21,118 nucleotides of DNA from an uncultured Oscillospiraceae bacterium (GCA_900540305.1 UQFL01000039.1:1-21118), one strand, 5' to 3'; shown: positions 8,570-14,957, numbered from the stretch's first letter. The notes: generated from the letters alone by a model not told the origin. Numbers and translations: made by a program.

Positions 8570-8646
8570 CGAGGTGTGGCTCAGTTTGGTAGAGCACCAC
8601 GTTCGGGACGTGGGGGCCGCAGGTTCAAATCCTGTCACCTCGACCA
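8570..8646 (+). tRNA. tRNA-Pro (anticodon CGG)
   Basis: A complete 77-base cloverleaf with encoded CCA. Acceptor CGAGGTG (8570-8576) pairs with CACCTCG (8636-8642); discriminator A at 8643; D arm GCTC/GAGC; anticodon stem CCACG/CGTGG enclosing loop TTCGGGA with anticodon CGG at 8604-8606; T arm GCAGG/CCTGT with loop TTCAAAT. The anticodon reads CCG proline codons. tRNA genes are common integration targets, and the composition drops to AT-rich accessory sequence immediately downstream. Confidence 0.97.
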
Positions 8647-8648
8647 AA

Positions 8649-8676
8649 AAAGACGGTTTTCCAAACCGTCTTTTTC
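8649..8676 (+). terminator. tRNA-Pro terminator
   Basis: AAAGACGGTTT (8649-8659) pairs with AAACCGTCTTT (8663-8673) across a three-base loop and runs into T-rich sequence, three bases after the tRNA CCA end. Confidence 0.92.
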
Positions 8677-8735
8677 TTATGCCAAAAGGCTCTAAACCCC
8701 TTAAAATCGGGGCCTCCCGCCTTTTCCCTTTTCAC

Positions 8736-8775
8736 CTTGAGATAACTTGAGAAGACTCAAGATGGGTTGAATTGC
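8736..8775. repeat. Four 10-bp-phased TTGA-type half sites
   Basis: CTTGAGATAA, CTTGAGAAGA, CTCAAGATGG and GTTGAATTGC follow one another exactly, so a CTTGA-like element recurs every 10 bases on one face of the helix. It lies 90 bases past the tRNA. Possible meanings are integrase arm sites or an operator array; no function is shown by sequence alone. Confidence 0.4.
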
Positions 8776-8821
8776 AACCGAATGTCATCCCAATGGCATG
8801 CTGCATGTGATTTTTAACATA

Positions 8822-8850
8822 TTGATGATCTGATTTTTTTGTGATAAAAT
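8822..8850 (+). promoter_or_regulatory. Promoter of the Bro-N-like gene
   Basis: TTGATG (8822-8827), a 17-bp spacer ending TGA and TAAAAT (8845-8850) give an extended -10 promoter, with initiation expected near 8857, about 23 bases before the start codon. Confidence 0.55.
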
Positions 8851-8879
8851 TAAAATATCATAAAAGGGAGAATAATAAT

Positions 8880-9749
8880 ATGGGTGATAATAATATTCAA
8901 CTTTTTGAAGATAAGCCTATTCGTACTGCGTGGGATGATGAAAAGGAAGAGTGGTACTTTTCTATTGTTGATGTAATATCGGTTTTGACAGATCAACCAA
9001 CACAAAGAAGTGCAAGTAATTATTGGGCAAAATTGAAACAACGCTTGAAAGAAGAGGGCGCAGACCAGTTGCTGATAAATTGTCAGCAACTGAAATTAAA
9101 GTCGCCGAAAGATGGAAAAAAATACAAAACTGATGTTGCTGATACAGAACAATTATTACGCATTATTCAGTCTGTGCCATCGAAAAAAGCAGAGCCATTT
9201 AAGATGTGGCTTGCACAGGTTGGTAGAGAAAAAATAGAAGAAACTATTGATCCTGAATTGGCAATAGACAGAGCGGTTGAAACATACCAGAAAAAAGGAT
9301 ATTCTGAAGATTGGATACATCAAAGACTTTTGTCTATTCGTATAAGAAATGAGCTTACTGATGAATGGCAAAAGCGTGGTGTTGAAAAAGGCAAAGAATA
9401 TGCAATCCTTACAGATGAAATAACAAAGGCTTGGTCAGGTATGAGCACAAGGCAATATAAAAATCTTAAGGGATTAAAAAAAGAAAATTTGCGTGACAAT
9501 ATGAGCGACCTTGAACTTGTTTTGACCATGTTGGCTGAAGCTTCAACAAAGGAAATTTCTCAGTCGGAAAATCCAAAAAATTTTGAAGAAAACAAAGCCG
9601 TTGCAAACAAAGGCGGTAAGGTTGCAGGAGATGCAAGAAAATCCATTGAAAGCCAAACAGGAAAACCTGTTATCACATCAAATGATGCAAAAAAACTAAA
9701 TGAAGTTGTAGTTGATCTGATTGAATCTGCCTCTTCAAAAGATAATTAA
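8880..9749 (+). CDS. Bro-N/antirepressor-like protein
   Basis: A 289-residue protein that resembles the Bro-N antirepressor-type family found in phages, mobile elements and Clostridia/Bacteroidetes chromosomes. The N-terminus (IQLFEDKPIRTAWDDEKEEW, YFSIVDVISVLTD, residues about 5-40) matches the Bro-N pattern of a conserved strand then WF-VVDV-LT. The block YKTDVADTEQLLRIIQSVPS (about 83-102) is the usual ligand/DNA-binding continuation. The C-terminal part has an ESQTGKPVITSNDAKKLNE segment that recurs in this family in my memory. Role is inferred as DNA-binding regulation, not shown. GGGAG at 8866-8870 precedes ATG 8880. It is the first gene behind tRNA-Pro and has its own promoter and terminator, so it is probably the left-end gene of the integrated element. 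Base composition is much more AT-rich than the left flank. Confidence 0.7.
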   Translation: MGDNNIQLFEDKPIRTAWDDEKEEWYFSIVDVISVLTDQPTQRSASNYWAKLKQRLKEEGADQLLINCQQLKLKSPKDGKKYKTDVADTEQLLRIIQSVPSKKAEPFKMWLAQVGREKIEETIDPELAIDRAVETYQKKGYSEDWIHQRLLSIRIRNELTDEWQKRGVEKGKEYAILTDEITKAWSGMSTRQYKNLKGLKKENLRDNMSDLELVLTMLAEASTKEISQSENPKNFEENKAVANKGGKVAGDARKSIESQTGKPVITSNDAKKLNEVVVDLIESASSKDN

Positions 9750-9762
9750 TATAGACTTGTTC

Positions 9763-9800
9763 AATCATAACCACTAGTTGATAGTGGTTATGATTTTTTT
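9763..9800 (+). terminator. Terminator of the Bro-N-like gene
   Basis: AATCATAACCACTA (9763-9776) pairs perfectly with TAGTGGTTATGATT (9782-9795) around GTTGA and is followed by a run of T to 9800. Confidence 0.92.
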
Positions 9801-9811
9801 ATCCTCTATAA

Positions 9812-9893
9812 TTACATTCTCCTTTCACTGCACCATTTGATAAATTCAGTTTTAAGGACTTTGAGATTTTTACCTAATTTCAGGGAAATTATC
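9812..9893 (-). pseudogene. Truncated, frameshifted copy of the xis 3' end
   Basis: Read on the minus strand this matches the last 29 codons of the excisionase gene at 12505-12696, with the first 30 plus-strand bases identical and roughly 89% identity overall by eye. It keeps the ending VLKTEFIKWCSERRM and the stop codon but lacks the N-terminal helix-turn-helix and has a 5-base deletion relative to the intact copy near the KVG codons. It is therefore dead. It lies in direct orientation to the intact copy and marks the left edge of the 2.6-kb GNAT/kinase cassette. Confidence 0.85.
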
Positions 9894-9899
9894 TTTATA

Positions 9900-9928
9900 T
9901 TGACAAATGTTTGTTATGGTGTTAGTAT
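9900..9928 (+). promoter_or_regulatory. Strong promoter of the attenuated cassette
   Basis: Perfect TTGACA (9900-9905), 17-bp spacer ending TGT (extended -10) and TAGTAT (9923-9928). It starts only seven bases after the xis remnant and would begin a leader transcript near 9935. Confidence 0.75.
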
Positions 9929-9956
9929 GAAATTACCATTTGAAAGGGAAAATGCT

Positions 9957-10049
9957 ATGTTTATTTTTGTTAATGAACTTAATAACAGACTTTATTCTAT
10001 GCGTAGAGATATGTATGGATTTAGTTTGTTATGTTCATTTACGAAATAG
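9957..10049 (+). CDS. Leader peptide of the attenuator
   Basis: A 30-codon reading frame starting MFIFVNELNNRLYSMRRDMY, rich in Arg, Leu and aromatic residues, with AAAGGG at 9943-9948 and eight-base spacing. It sits between a strong promoter and a terminator hairpin that precedes the first real gene, the layout of translation-coupled attenuators used by antibiotic-inducible genes (tet(M)-, erm- and ABC-F-type leaders). I do not recognise the peptide itself. Its TAG stop (10047-10049) lies inside a 7-bp inverted repeat (AATAGTA 10045-10051 with TACTATT 10065-10071), so a ribosome paused near the end would change RNA folding just before the terminator. Confidence 0.6.
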   Translation: MFIFVNELNNRLYSMRRDMYGFSLLCSFTK

Positions 10050-10076
10050 TAGCTATTCATATAATACTATTATTAA

Positions 10077-10113
10077 AACCGTTGATGAGCATATCATCAA
10101 CGGTTATTTTTTT
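10077..10113 (+). terminator. Attenuator hairpin in the cassette leader
   Basis: AACCGTTGATGA (10077-10088) pairs perfectly with TCATCAACGGTT (10094-10105), loop GCATA, then A and seven T. It is a textbook intrinsic terminator placed between promoter and first gene, directly abutting the AAAGGAG ribosome site at 10114-10120. Without antitermination the four downstream genes would be mostly silent. Confidence 0.88.
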
Positions 10114-10133
10114 AAAGGAGATAGATATATAAA

Positions 10134-10709
10134 ATGTTAAATCACATAGGTACTAAAGATATAAAAACTGACAGGCTTTTGCTTCGTAAAATAAAGAAAA
10201 GTGACTATAAGGATATATTCAAATATACATCTAAAGAGGAAGTAGCAAAATATGTATCGTGGAATGTTCATAAAAGCATTGATGATACAAAAGCATTATG
10301 CGAAATGTGGGTTGATGAATACAAAAGTGGCGTAAAATATCATTGGGCAATCGTATATGACAACAAGGTTATTGGAAATATTGAGATAATAAAACTTGTT
10401 GATACAACTGCTATATTTGGTTGGCAAATGGATAATACATATTGGAATATGGGAATAATAACCGAATCTGCTATTGCTGTTCGTGACTATATGTTTTCTG
10501 ATGTTGGTGTGGATATACTTGAAGCAGAGTATATGCAGGATAATATAGGCTCAGGTAGAGTAATGCAGAAAATCGGAATGAAAGAGTATCCCATTATTGA
10601 TTCGTTATATTATCAAGTCAACCATAAAACCGAAATCGATGGAATGCCATTGATTTGTTACAGAATTACTAAAGATGAATATATAGATAGAAAGTTAAAG
10701 GAGAAATAA
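10134..10709 (+). CDS. GNAT N-acetyltransferase, RimJ/RimL-like
   Basis: A 191-residue acetyl-CoA-dependent acetyltransferase. The N-terminus IKTDRLLLRKIKKSDYKDIF is the classic RimJ/RimL-type opening. The middle has WAIVYDNKVIGNIEI (strands before motif A), and the end NIGSGRVMQKIGMKE is the usual N-x-x-S-RVM-KIGM segment that closes the acetyl-CoA site. Members acetylate ribosomal protein N-termini, amino-sugars of antibiotics or other amines; the substrate here is unknown. First structural gene of the attenuated operon; AAAGGAG lies 13 bases before ATG, slightly long. The next gene starts one base after its stop. Control by a leader peptide and terminator suggests induction by a translation-affecting compound, which is inference. 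Confidence 0.82.
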   Translation: MLNHIGTKDIKTDRLLLRKIKKSDYKDIFKYTSKEEVAKYVSWNVHKSIDDTKALCEMWVDEYKSGVKYHWAIVYDNKVIGNIEIIKLVDTTAIFGWQMDNTYWNMGIITESAIAVRDYMFSDVGVDILEAEYMQDNIGSGRVMQKIGMKEYPIIDSLYYQVNHKTEIDGMPLICYRITKDEYIDRKLKEK

Positions 10710-10710
10710 A

Positions 10711-11262
10711 ATGAAATTGTTATTTTTAATAGGAAATGCTTCTGTTGGTAAAATGACCGTAGGTCAGGAATTGATGAAAATAACAGACTTAAGACTTTTT
10801 CACAATCATATGACTATTGAGCCTGTACTTGATATATTCGGTTACCTCAACAGAGATGCAGTCGAAAGACTTAGAAATGTAATTTTTGAAGAATTTGCAA
10901 AAACTGATTTGGAAGGTATGATTTTCACTTTTATGTGGGCGTTTAATGACAAATCAGATTGGGAGTACATAGAGTATGTAAAAAATATATTTGAGCCGTA
11001 TAACACAGAATTTTATTATGTTGAACTTGTTGCTTCACAAGATGTAAGGCTTGCAAGAAACTGCACGGAAAACAGACTGAAAAACAAGCCGTCCAAAAGA
11101 GATATTGATGAATCTAACAGAAGGCTCATTAGAGATGATGAAACCTACCGTTTTGAAAGCTATGACGGCGAAATTCCATTCGGTAATTATATTAAAATTG
11201 ACAACACGAATCTTGAGCCTGATGTTGTGGCAAAAATGATCAAGGATAAATTTGCATTATGA
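10711..11262 (+). CDS. P-loop nucleotide kinase-like protein
   Basis: A 183-residue small P-loop protein of the shikimate-kinase/AAA-like type. The Walker A segment is LIGNASVGKMTVGQEL (5-20), with Met in place of the usual Ser/Thr right after Lys and Thr at the next position. From memory GKMTVG is normal for this uncharacterised family, as is the following RLFHNHMTIEPVLDIF. A lid-like basic region NRLKNKPSKRDIDESNRR (about 125-142) could close over ATP. A phosphotransfer role is likely, but the acceptor (small molecule, nucleotide or antibiotic) is unknown. AAAGGAG for this gene lies inside the end of the preceding gene, and its own stop overlaps the next start (ATGA). The genes are thus translationally coupled. 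Confidence 0.75.
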   Translation: MKLLFLIGNASVGKMTVGQELMKITDLRLFHNHMTIEPVLDIFGYLNRDAVERLRNVIFEEFAKTDLEGMIFTFMWAFNDKSDWEYIEYVKNIFEPYNTEFYYVELVASQDVRLARNCTENRLKNKPSKRDIDESNRRLIRDDETYRFESYDGEIPFGNYIKIDNTNLEPDVVAKMIKDKFAL

Positions 11263-11702
11263 AATTTACAGTTGAAAAATTAACAATAGATACCTATTAC
11301 AAAAGTAATTTTGTTTGGAATATGAGTACTTGTCCATTCACCAAACAATTCAAAGAGCAAGTCGAATGTGGGAATCGTGAAGCATACTTATTTAAATTTG
11401 AGGATGAATATATTGCAAGCTGTGATTTAGTTTATGATTATGAAGATTACACCGAAAGCAGCAATAAAATTTATCTCTCAAGGCTTATTGTCAAAAGAGA
11501 GTATCGTAATCAAGGTATAGGTCAGAATGCATTAAAATATATGATTGATGTTTGCAAAGAAAAGGGCTATCAATACATAACCGTTGGTGTTGATGTTGAT
11601 AATGACAATGCTATTCATATTTACAAAAAGAAAGGCTTTAAGATATACGAAAATGCAATAGATGAGTATGGCGAATATTACAAAATGATATTGAATTTAT
11701 AA
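11259..11702 (+). CDS. GNAT N-acetyltransferase
   Basis: A 147-residue single-domain GNAT protein. Motif A is IYLSRLIVKREYRNQGIGQN (about 71-90), with the RNQGIG pyrophosphate-binding loop. The C-terminal part has VDVDNDNAIHIYKKKGFKIY, the standard N-x-A-x-x-Y-x-K-x-GF motif B. The acceptor substrate is unknown. It overlaps the kinase-like gene by four bases (ATGA), a sign of coupled translation, and is followed ten bases later by the phosphoesterase. Two different GNATs in one four-gene operon suggest stepwise or redundant modification of amine compounds. Confidence 0.82.
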   Translation: MKFTVEKLTIDTYYKSNFVWNMSTCPFTKQFKEQVECGNREAYLFKFEDEYIASCDLVYDYEDYTESSNKIYLSRLIVKREYRNQGIGQNALKYMIDVCKEKGYQYITVGVDVDNDNAIHIYKKKGFKIYENAIDEYGEYYKMILNL

Positions 11703-11712
11703 GGAGTTCAAA

Positions 11713-12432
11713 ATGAAAATAGGAATAATAACTGACATACACAACAATATATATGCTCTTAACGCAGTTTTAGACGGCTTTTCTAAGATAGGAATTGAGA
11801 AAATAATTTGTTGTGGAGATATAATTGGTATTGGTTCAAAGCCTGATGAAACAGTAAAAAAGTTAATTGAAATTCAAGATATTCTTGAATGTGTAAGAGG
11901 TAATCACGATAATTATCTTATTAGCGGTATGCCCAGTAGAGTTCCTAACAGCGAAATGATGTCTTATGCTGAAATAGAGCAACATAAATGGGAACATGGT
12001 AAATTAAGTGATGAGTCTAAAAATTTCATAAAATCATTGCCATTCACAAAATTATTAAGCGTTGGTGATAAGAAAATCTATATTGCTCATTATTCAATGA
12101 ATAGTGAAAATAGTTACAACTATGGCAGTTATAAACCTGTTCCTACAGTAGATGATTTGACCGTGATGTTTAGCAACATTGATGCTGATGTTATCGTTTA
12201 TGGACACAATCATAGACCTTCCGTTATAAATAATGAGAATAAGTGGTTTATAAACTGTGGTTCATTGGGTTGTCCTATGGGAGAAAATATTGCAAGAGCA
12301 GGAATATTAAATATTGATGGTGATATTACATACGAACAATTAAGCGTACCTTATGATGTTAACGAAGCAGTAGTAGACATTAGAAAAGCAAAATATCCTG
12401 ATTATGAAAATATATTAAAATTCTTTTATTGA
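11713..12432 (+). CDS. Metallophosphoesterase family protein
   Basis: A 239-residue calcineurin-like phosphoesterase with the complete metal-binding set: DIH (8-10), GD (35-36), GNHD (63-66), AHYS with His126, and GHNH (164-167). The compact YfcE-like form lacks a signal peptide or membrane segment, so it acts in the cytoplasm, probably on phosphodiesters or phosphomonoesters. AAGGAG is placed correctly before ATG. It is the last gene of the attenuated operon, followed after about 20 bases by a strong terminator. With the kinase-like gene it could form a phosphorylation/dephosphorylation pair, but this is only suggested by proximity. Confidence 0.85.
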   Translation: MKIGIITDIHNNIYALNAVLDGFSKIGIEKIICCGDIIGIGSKPDETVKKLIEIQDILECVRGNHDNYLISGMPSRVPNSEMMSYAEIEQHKWEHGKLSDESKNFIKSLPFTKLLSVGDKKIYIAHYSMNSENSYNYGSYKPVPTVDDLTVMFSNIDADVIVYGHNHRPSVINNENKWFINCGSLGCPMGENIARAGILNIDGDITYEQLSVPYDVNEAVVDIRKAKYPDYENILKFFY

Positions 12433-12452
12433 TTCAAGTGAGATTGTAAAAT

Positions 12453-12488
12453 AAAGTGTGTAAGTTTTTTAACTTACACACTTTTTTT
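12453..12488 (+). terminator. Terminator of the attenuated cassette
   Basis: AAAGTGTGTAAGTT (12453-12466) pairs with AACTTACACACTTT (12471-12484) around TTTT and ends in a T-run. It closes the cassette 16 bases before the intact xis stop codon. Confidence 0.92.
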
Positions 12489-12504
12489 AGAAAAACCTTA
12501 CGAT

Positions 12505-12696
12505 TTACATTCTCCTTTCACTGCACCATTTGATGAATTCTGATTTTAGCACTTTGAGATTCTTACCTACTTTGATTGCAGGAAAATCATCACGGTAGAA
12601 AAGTTTTCTTGCCGTTGGTATTGAACAACCGATTATTTTTGCCACATCCATTGGCGTTAAAAATACAAACTCATCATTTTTATTTTCATTATTCAT
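12505..12696 (-). CDS. Excisionase-like helix-turn-helix protein
   Basis: A 63-residue winged-helix/MerR-type DNA-binding protein of the excisionase family. FLTPMDVAKIIGCSIPTARK (12-31) is the helix-turn-helix, and FPAIKVGKNLKVLKSEFIKW (39-58) is the wing and last helix. Such proteins bend DNA at attachment sites with a tyrosine integrase to favour excision. AGGAGG precedes the ATG. It lies 16 bases downstream of the relaxase, same strand, so it is the last gene of the mobilisation operon. Usually an integrase gene follows; here the next sequence is an unrelated cassette on the other strand. The 3' end of the gene is duplicated at 9812-9893. Confidence 0.85.
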   Translation of the reverse strand: MNNENKNDEFVFLTPMDVAKIIGCSIPTARKLFYRDDFPAIKVGKNLKVLKSEFIKWCSERRM

Positions 12697-12712
12697 ATGT
12701 AAACCTCCTAAA

Positions 12713-13690
12713 TTACCAACCGAAATAATAAGTTTCTTCCGGTTCGGTTTTTGAATTAAGTATCTTTATAAGTTTTGCTAGTGTAATTTTAGAACCTCTT
12801 GCTCTCATTTTTTCAACGATTTTCTCAAGCTTTTTCCTGTCGTGAATGTAATAAGTGTCATCATATTCTTCTTCGTCAGCCTGTATCGTGTCAATGAAAT
12901 TTGTTATCAAGTTTATAAGTCCGTCAGTACAGTTGCCTGACCTTGGCGTTTCGTAATCGAGAATTGTATCTCCGATTAAAGTTTCCGCTCCGCCTAAGTC
13001 AAAATAAAGTTTAAGATTTTTCTTCAGCAACCTCTCATCAAACAGTTTTGCGTCTCTGCATTTGTGTCCCTCTGCATCGCTGTAAGTCATATACTTGTAG
13101 TCGGGATTGTACGAAACATAAATACCAAGCTCTTTTAATTTTGAAATGTACTCATCCATACTGTAACTTTCAACCATAGCAGCGAGAGCGTCTTCAATAA
13201 TTATCTGTTTCCATTTCGGATTTCTGTTTCTTCTTGTCTTCGCCTCTGTAACATCCCAGCCGTTTTGTAAGCAAATACTGTTCGAATAATTTTTAATTCT
13301 TTCAAGTTCCTGATTAGAAATAGTCAGCTTTTTTCCGTTTTCAAAGTTCACACTGTTGATTACAAGATGATTATGCGTGTGAGCTTTGTTAGTATGCGTG
13401 ACTACAAGTACCTGATAACCTTCAAACAATTCTGCCATTTGCAGTCCGACCTCGTGTGCCTGTTCAGGGGTTATCCTGTCATCAGGAGAGAAGGACTGTA
13501 TCATATGGTAGTAAGTTCTGCCGTCAGTTTTTCCGAACGCTTTCTTAACTTCTTCGAATTCATACTCGCAGCTTTCAGGCATACAGTCTTTACCGCTGAT
13601 AAGTTTATCAGTGGTTTTTTCTTTGTTGCACACATAATTGATGACAGTTCTCGGATTTATTTTCCCTGAAGTGAACTTAATAATTGCCAT
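12713..13690 (-). CDS. MOBP-type relaxase / mobilisation nuclease
   Basis: A 325-residue relaxase (Relaxase family PF03432 by pattern) that would nick oriT and stay covalently bound to the DNA to start transfer. The likely catalytic tyrosine is Tyr19 in VINYVCN. Motif III is HTNKAHTHNHLVINS (99-113), with the metal-binding His104, His106 and His108. YYHMIQSFSPDD (60-71) is motif II. AGGAGGTG precedes the ATG, and the start lies inside the end of the MobC gene (34-base overlap), so the two are coupled. Length is on the short side, mostly the nuclease domain plus a helical tail. No coupling protein or type IV secretion genes are present, so the element would be mobilisable, not self-transmissible. 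Confidence 0.88.
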   Translation of the reverse strand: MAIIKFTSGKINPRTVINYVCNKEKTTDKLISGKDCMPESCEYEFEEVKKAFGKTDGRTYYHMIQSFSPDDRITPEQAHEVGLQMAELFEGYQVLVVTHTNKAHTHNHLVINSVNFENGKKLTISNQELERIKNYSNSICLQNGWDVTEAKTRRNRNPKWKQIIIEDALAAMVESYSMDEYISKLKELGIYVSYNPDYKYMTYSDAEGHKCRDAKLFDERLLKKNLKLYFDLGGAETLIGDTILDYETPRSGNCTDGLINLITNFIDTIQADEEEYDDTYYIHDRKKLEKIVEKMRARGSKITLAKLIKILNSKTEPEETYYFGW

Positions 13691-13968
13691 ACCTTTGCCA
13701 CCTCCTGACGCATTTCTTTTAAATCAACAGCGTTACACATTCCTGAATTGACTGCTCTTGTCAGCTGATTAAGATTGTTTCCTATTCGTCTTAACTCATA
13801 TTCAACTCCTTCAATGCCTCGAATGATTTTGATTTCCTTGTGCAAAGCACAGTCACGAAGATAAGGTGCAATGCTTTTATACTTGGTGCTTGCATACATC
13901 TCTATCAATTCTTTTTCTGTTTTTGTTACCCTGAAATTTAAAATTTCTGTTCTGTTATCTTCTTTCAA
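13657..13968 (-). CDS. MobC-like relaxosome accessory protein
   Basis: A 103-residue DNA-binding accessory protein that helps the relaxase act at oriT. The N-terminus (RTEILNFRVTKTEKELIEMY) looks like a ribbon-helix-helix strand and helix, and the C-terminal RRIGNNLNQLTRAVNSG is the recognisable MobC domain signature. I place the start at TTG 13968 because AAAGGAG sits five bases upstream of it. An ATG five codons earlier (13983) is in frame, but that ribosome site would lie inside its own coding sequence and nothing suitable precedes it. The gene overlaps the relaxase by 34 bases and directly follows the hairpin-rich oriT candidate. Confidence 0.8.
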   Translation of the reverse strand: MKEDNRTEILNFRVTKTEKELIEMYASTKYKSIAPYLRDCALHKEIKIIRGIEGVEYELRRIGNNLNQLTRAVNSGMCNAVDLKEMRQEVAKVWQLLSSLQGK

Positions 13969-14006
13969 AGTATCTCCTTTCATTATTAAAAATTCGTTTC
14001 TTTTGG

Positions 14007-14151
14007 CTTACTCTTTTCCTTCCGCAAAGAAAAGGTAAGTAGGGGTTTGGGCTTAGCCCAAATGTCTTTGTTTTGCGCCGTAGCGTAATACAAAGACGAA
14101 ACTCGCCTAACAGTCAGCGTTGCTGACTGATGTAGTGCGGTGCAAAGCACC
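14007..14151. other. Candidate oriT: five consecutive hairpins
   Basis: Immediately upstream of mobC are five inverted repeats in 145 bases: CTTAC..TTTTC (14007-14018) with GAAAA..GTAAG (14029-14039); TTTGGGC/GCCCAAA (14046-14062); a near-perfect 15-pair hairpin at 14064-14097 (GTCTTTGT...ACAAAGAC, one T-T mismatch, loop CGTA); CAGTCAGC/GCTGACTG (14111-14129); GGTGC/GCACC (14139-14151). Position and structure fit a MOBP oriT, with the nick site probably near the first repeat. The exact nic cannot be read from this alone. One 67-codon minus-strand frame crosses it but looks like translated structure, not a gene. Confidence 0.65.
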
Positions 14152-14291
14152 TTTATTCTAATTGTTTTAACCTTTGAGAATACCGCCATAAACGCCTCAA
14201 ATTCGTGTTTTAATAATCAGCCTGATTACTTTTGTTTTTTCACTCCAAAGGCTTTTAATTGTTCGTCACCGTTTGCTGAACCGGCGGTGGT
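14152..14291. other. Spacer between oriT candidate and HTH gene
   Basis: No gene seen. It contains one perfect palindrome, TAATCAG-C-CTGATTA (14214-14228), possibly an operator. Downstream of the HTH stop the minus-strand frame stays open for about 21 codons, so the HTH protein may once have been longer. Confidence 0.35.
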
Positions 14292-14573
14292 TCATATTTT
14301 GCGTACCGTATACAGATTGCTCTGCCTTGCGTTTTCAAAATACCTTTTCGAAACATCCACATAGCCTTTTTCCGTAAGTCCTCTTATTGCTTTACGGCAG
14401 GAGTTTTCACACATACCGCAGTACTTTGCAATGTTAGGAACGGAATAATAACTCATTCCTTTAGCATCACCTCTGCTTGTCAGAAAGCTGTACACCACAA
14501 ACTCCATAGGTGTTAAGCCTTCGTCAAAAATTTTATTAGGCAGAAGAAAGAAATTGCCTTTTTGTTTATTCAT
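14292..14573 (-). CDS. Helix-turn-helix domain protein (HTH_36-like)
   Basis: A 93-residue DNA-binding protein. The start FFLLPNKIFDEGLTPMEFVV (8-27) and the segment YSVPNIAKYCGMCENSCRKA (43-62), then LTEKGYVDV, form the winged-helix pattern of HTH_36 proteins that also opens replication-initiator and replisome-organiser proteins of plasmids and phages. Here only this domain is present. AGGAGGTGATT lies ideally before ATG. It is the first gene of the minus-strand mobilisation set and is preceded by a 430-base repeat-rich region. A role in replication or control of the element is inferred from context. The same frame reopens right after its TGA, so truncation by a point mutation is possible. 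Confidence 0.7.
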   Translation of the reverse strand: MNKQKGNFFLLPNKIFDEGLTPMEFVVYSFLTSRGDAKGMSYYSVPNIAKYCGMCENSCRKAIRGLTEKGYVDVSKRYFENARQSNLYTVRKI

Positions 14574-14612
14574 AAAATCACCTCCTCACTTACCCTTGCA
14601 CAATTTTTAAGC

Positions 14613-14764
14613 CTTTTGAGCCAAACTTTTTTTAAAAACACCTCCCATATACAGACAGAAAAATGGCAAAAAATGAGGGTGTTTCTAATTTTGTTTACAA
14701 AATATTTACATACGCCCTCCATATATTTAGCCGTTAAACAAATACCTTTGAGCCAAACTTTTTT
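14613..14764. repeat. Direct repeat pair TTTGAGCCAAACTTTTTT
   Basis: Copies in 14613-14633 and 14746-14764, about 132 bases apart, same orientation. A second short pair, CCTCCCATATA near 14641 and CCTCCATATA near 14716, lies between them, suggesting a small local duplication or protein-binding sites. Confidence 0.6.
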
Positions 14765-14797
14765 CACAAAAAAGATAACAGATTATTTAACCTTACG

Positions 14798-14816
14798 TGC
14801 ATCTTCTGAAGATACA
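14798..14816. promoter_or_regulatory. Palindrome 1 (operator-like)
   Basis: TGCATCTTCTGAAGATACA is a 19-base near-perfect palindrome (one mismatched pair). It matches the site at 14939-14957 at 16 of 19 positions, suggesting a shared binding protein. Confidence 0.45.
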
Positions 14817-14938
14817 TTTCGAGGCTTCTGTATCAACTTGCACAAACAATATGTAGTGGATAAATCAATAAACTTGCTTAACCACAACTATTCATAAAAC
14901 CTCATTGATACAAACCAACAGTTTTTATCCATTATTTA

Positions 14939-14957
14939 TGTATCTTCCAAAGATACA
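14939..14957. promoter_or_regulatory. Palindrome 2 (operator-like or terminator)
   Basis: TGTATCTT-CCA-AAGATACA, perfect 8-bp arms, followed by T-rich sequence on the plus strand. It may be the second operator copy, or a weak intrinsic terminator reading rightward. Confidence 0.45.

Noticed and set aside
8256..8750. 164-codon plus-strand frame over the tRNA
   Set aside because: It runs antisense through the arabinofuranosidase start, across the tRNA and its terminator, with no ribosome site or family match.
9837..10049. Longer 70-codon form of the leader frame
   Set aside because: Its first 40 codons lie in the xis remnant and promoter; the ribosome site is at 9943-9948, just before ATG 9957.
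13986..14189. 67-codon minus-strand frame upstream of mobC
   Set aside because: It lies over four of the five hairpins of the oriT candidate in full and part of the region's ends; its codons simply follow the repeats. A weak GAGG site exists, so it is not fully excluded, but translated oriT structure is the simpler reading.
14570..14767. 65-codon minus-strand frame with repeated KKVWLK
   Set aside because: The internal repeat is just the 18-base direct repeat translated twice; it overlaps the HTH gene start and has no ribosome site.
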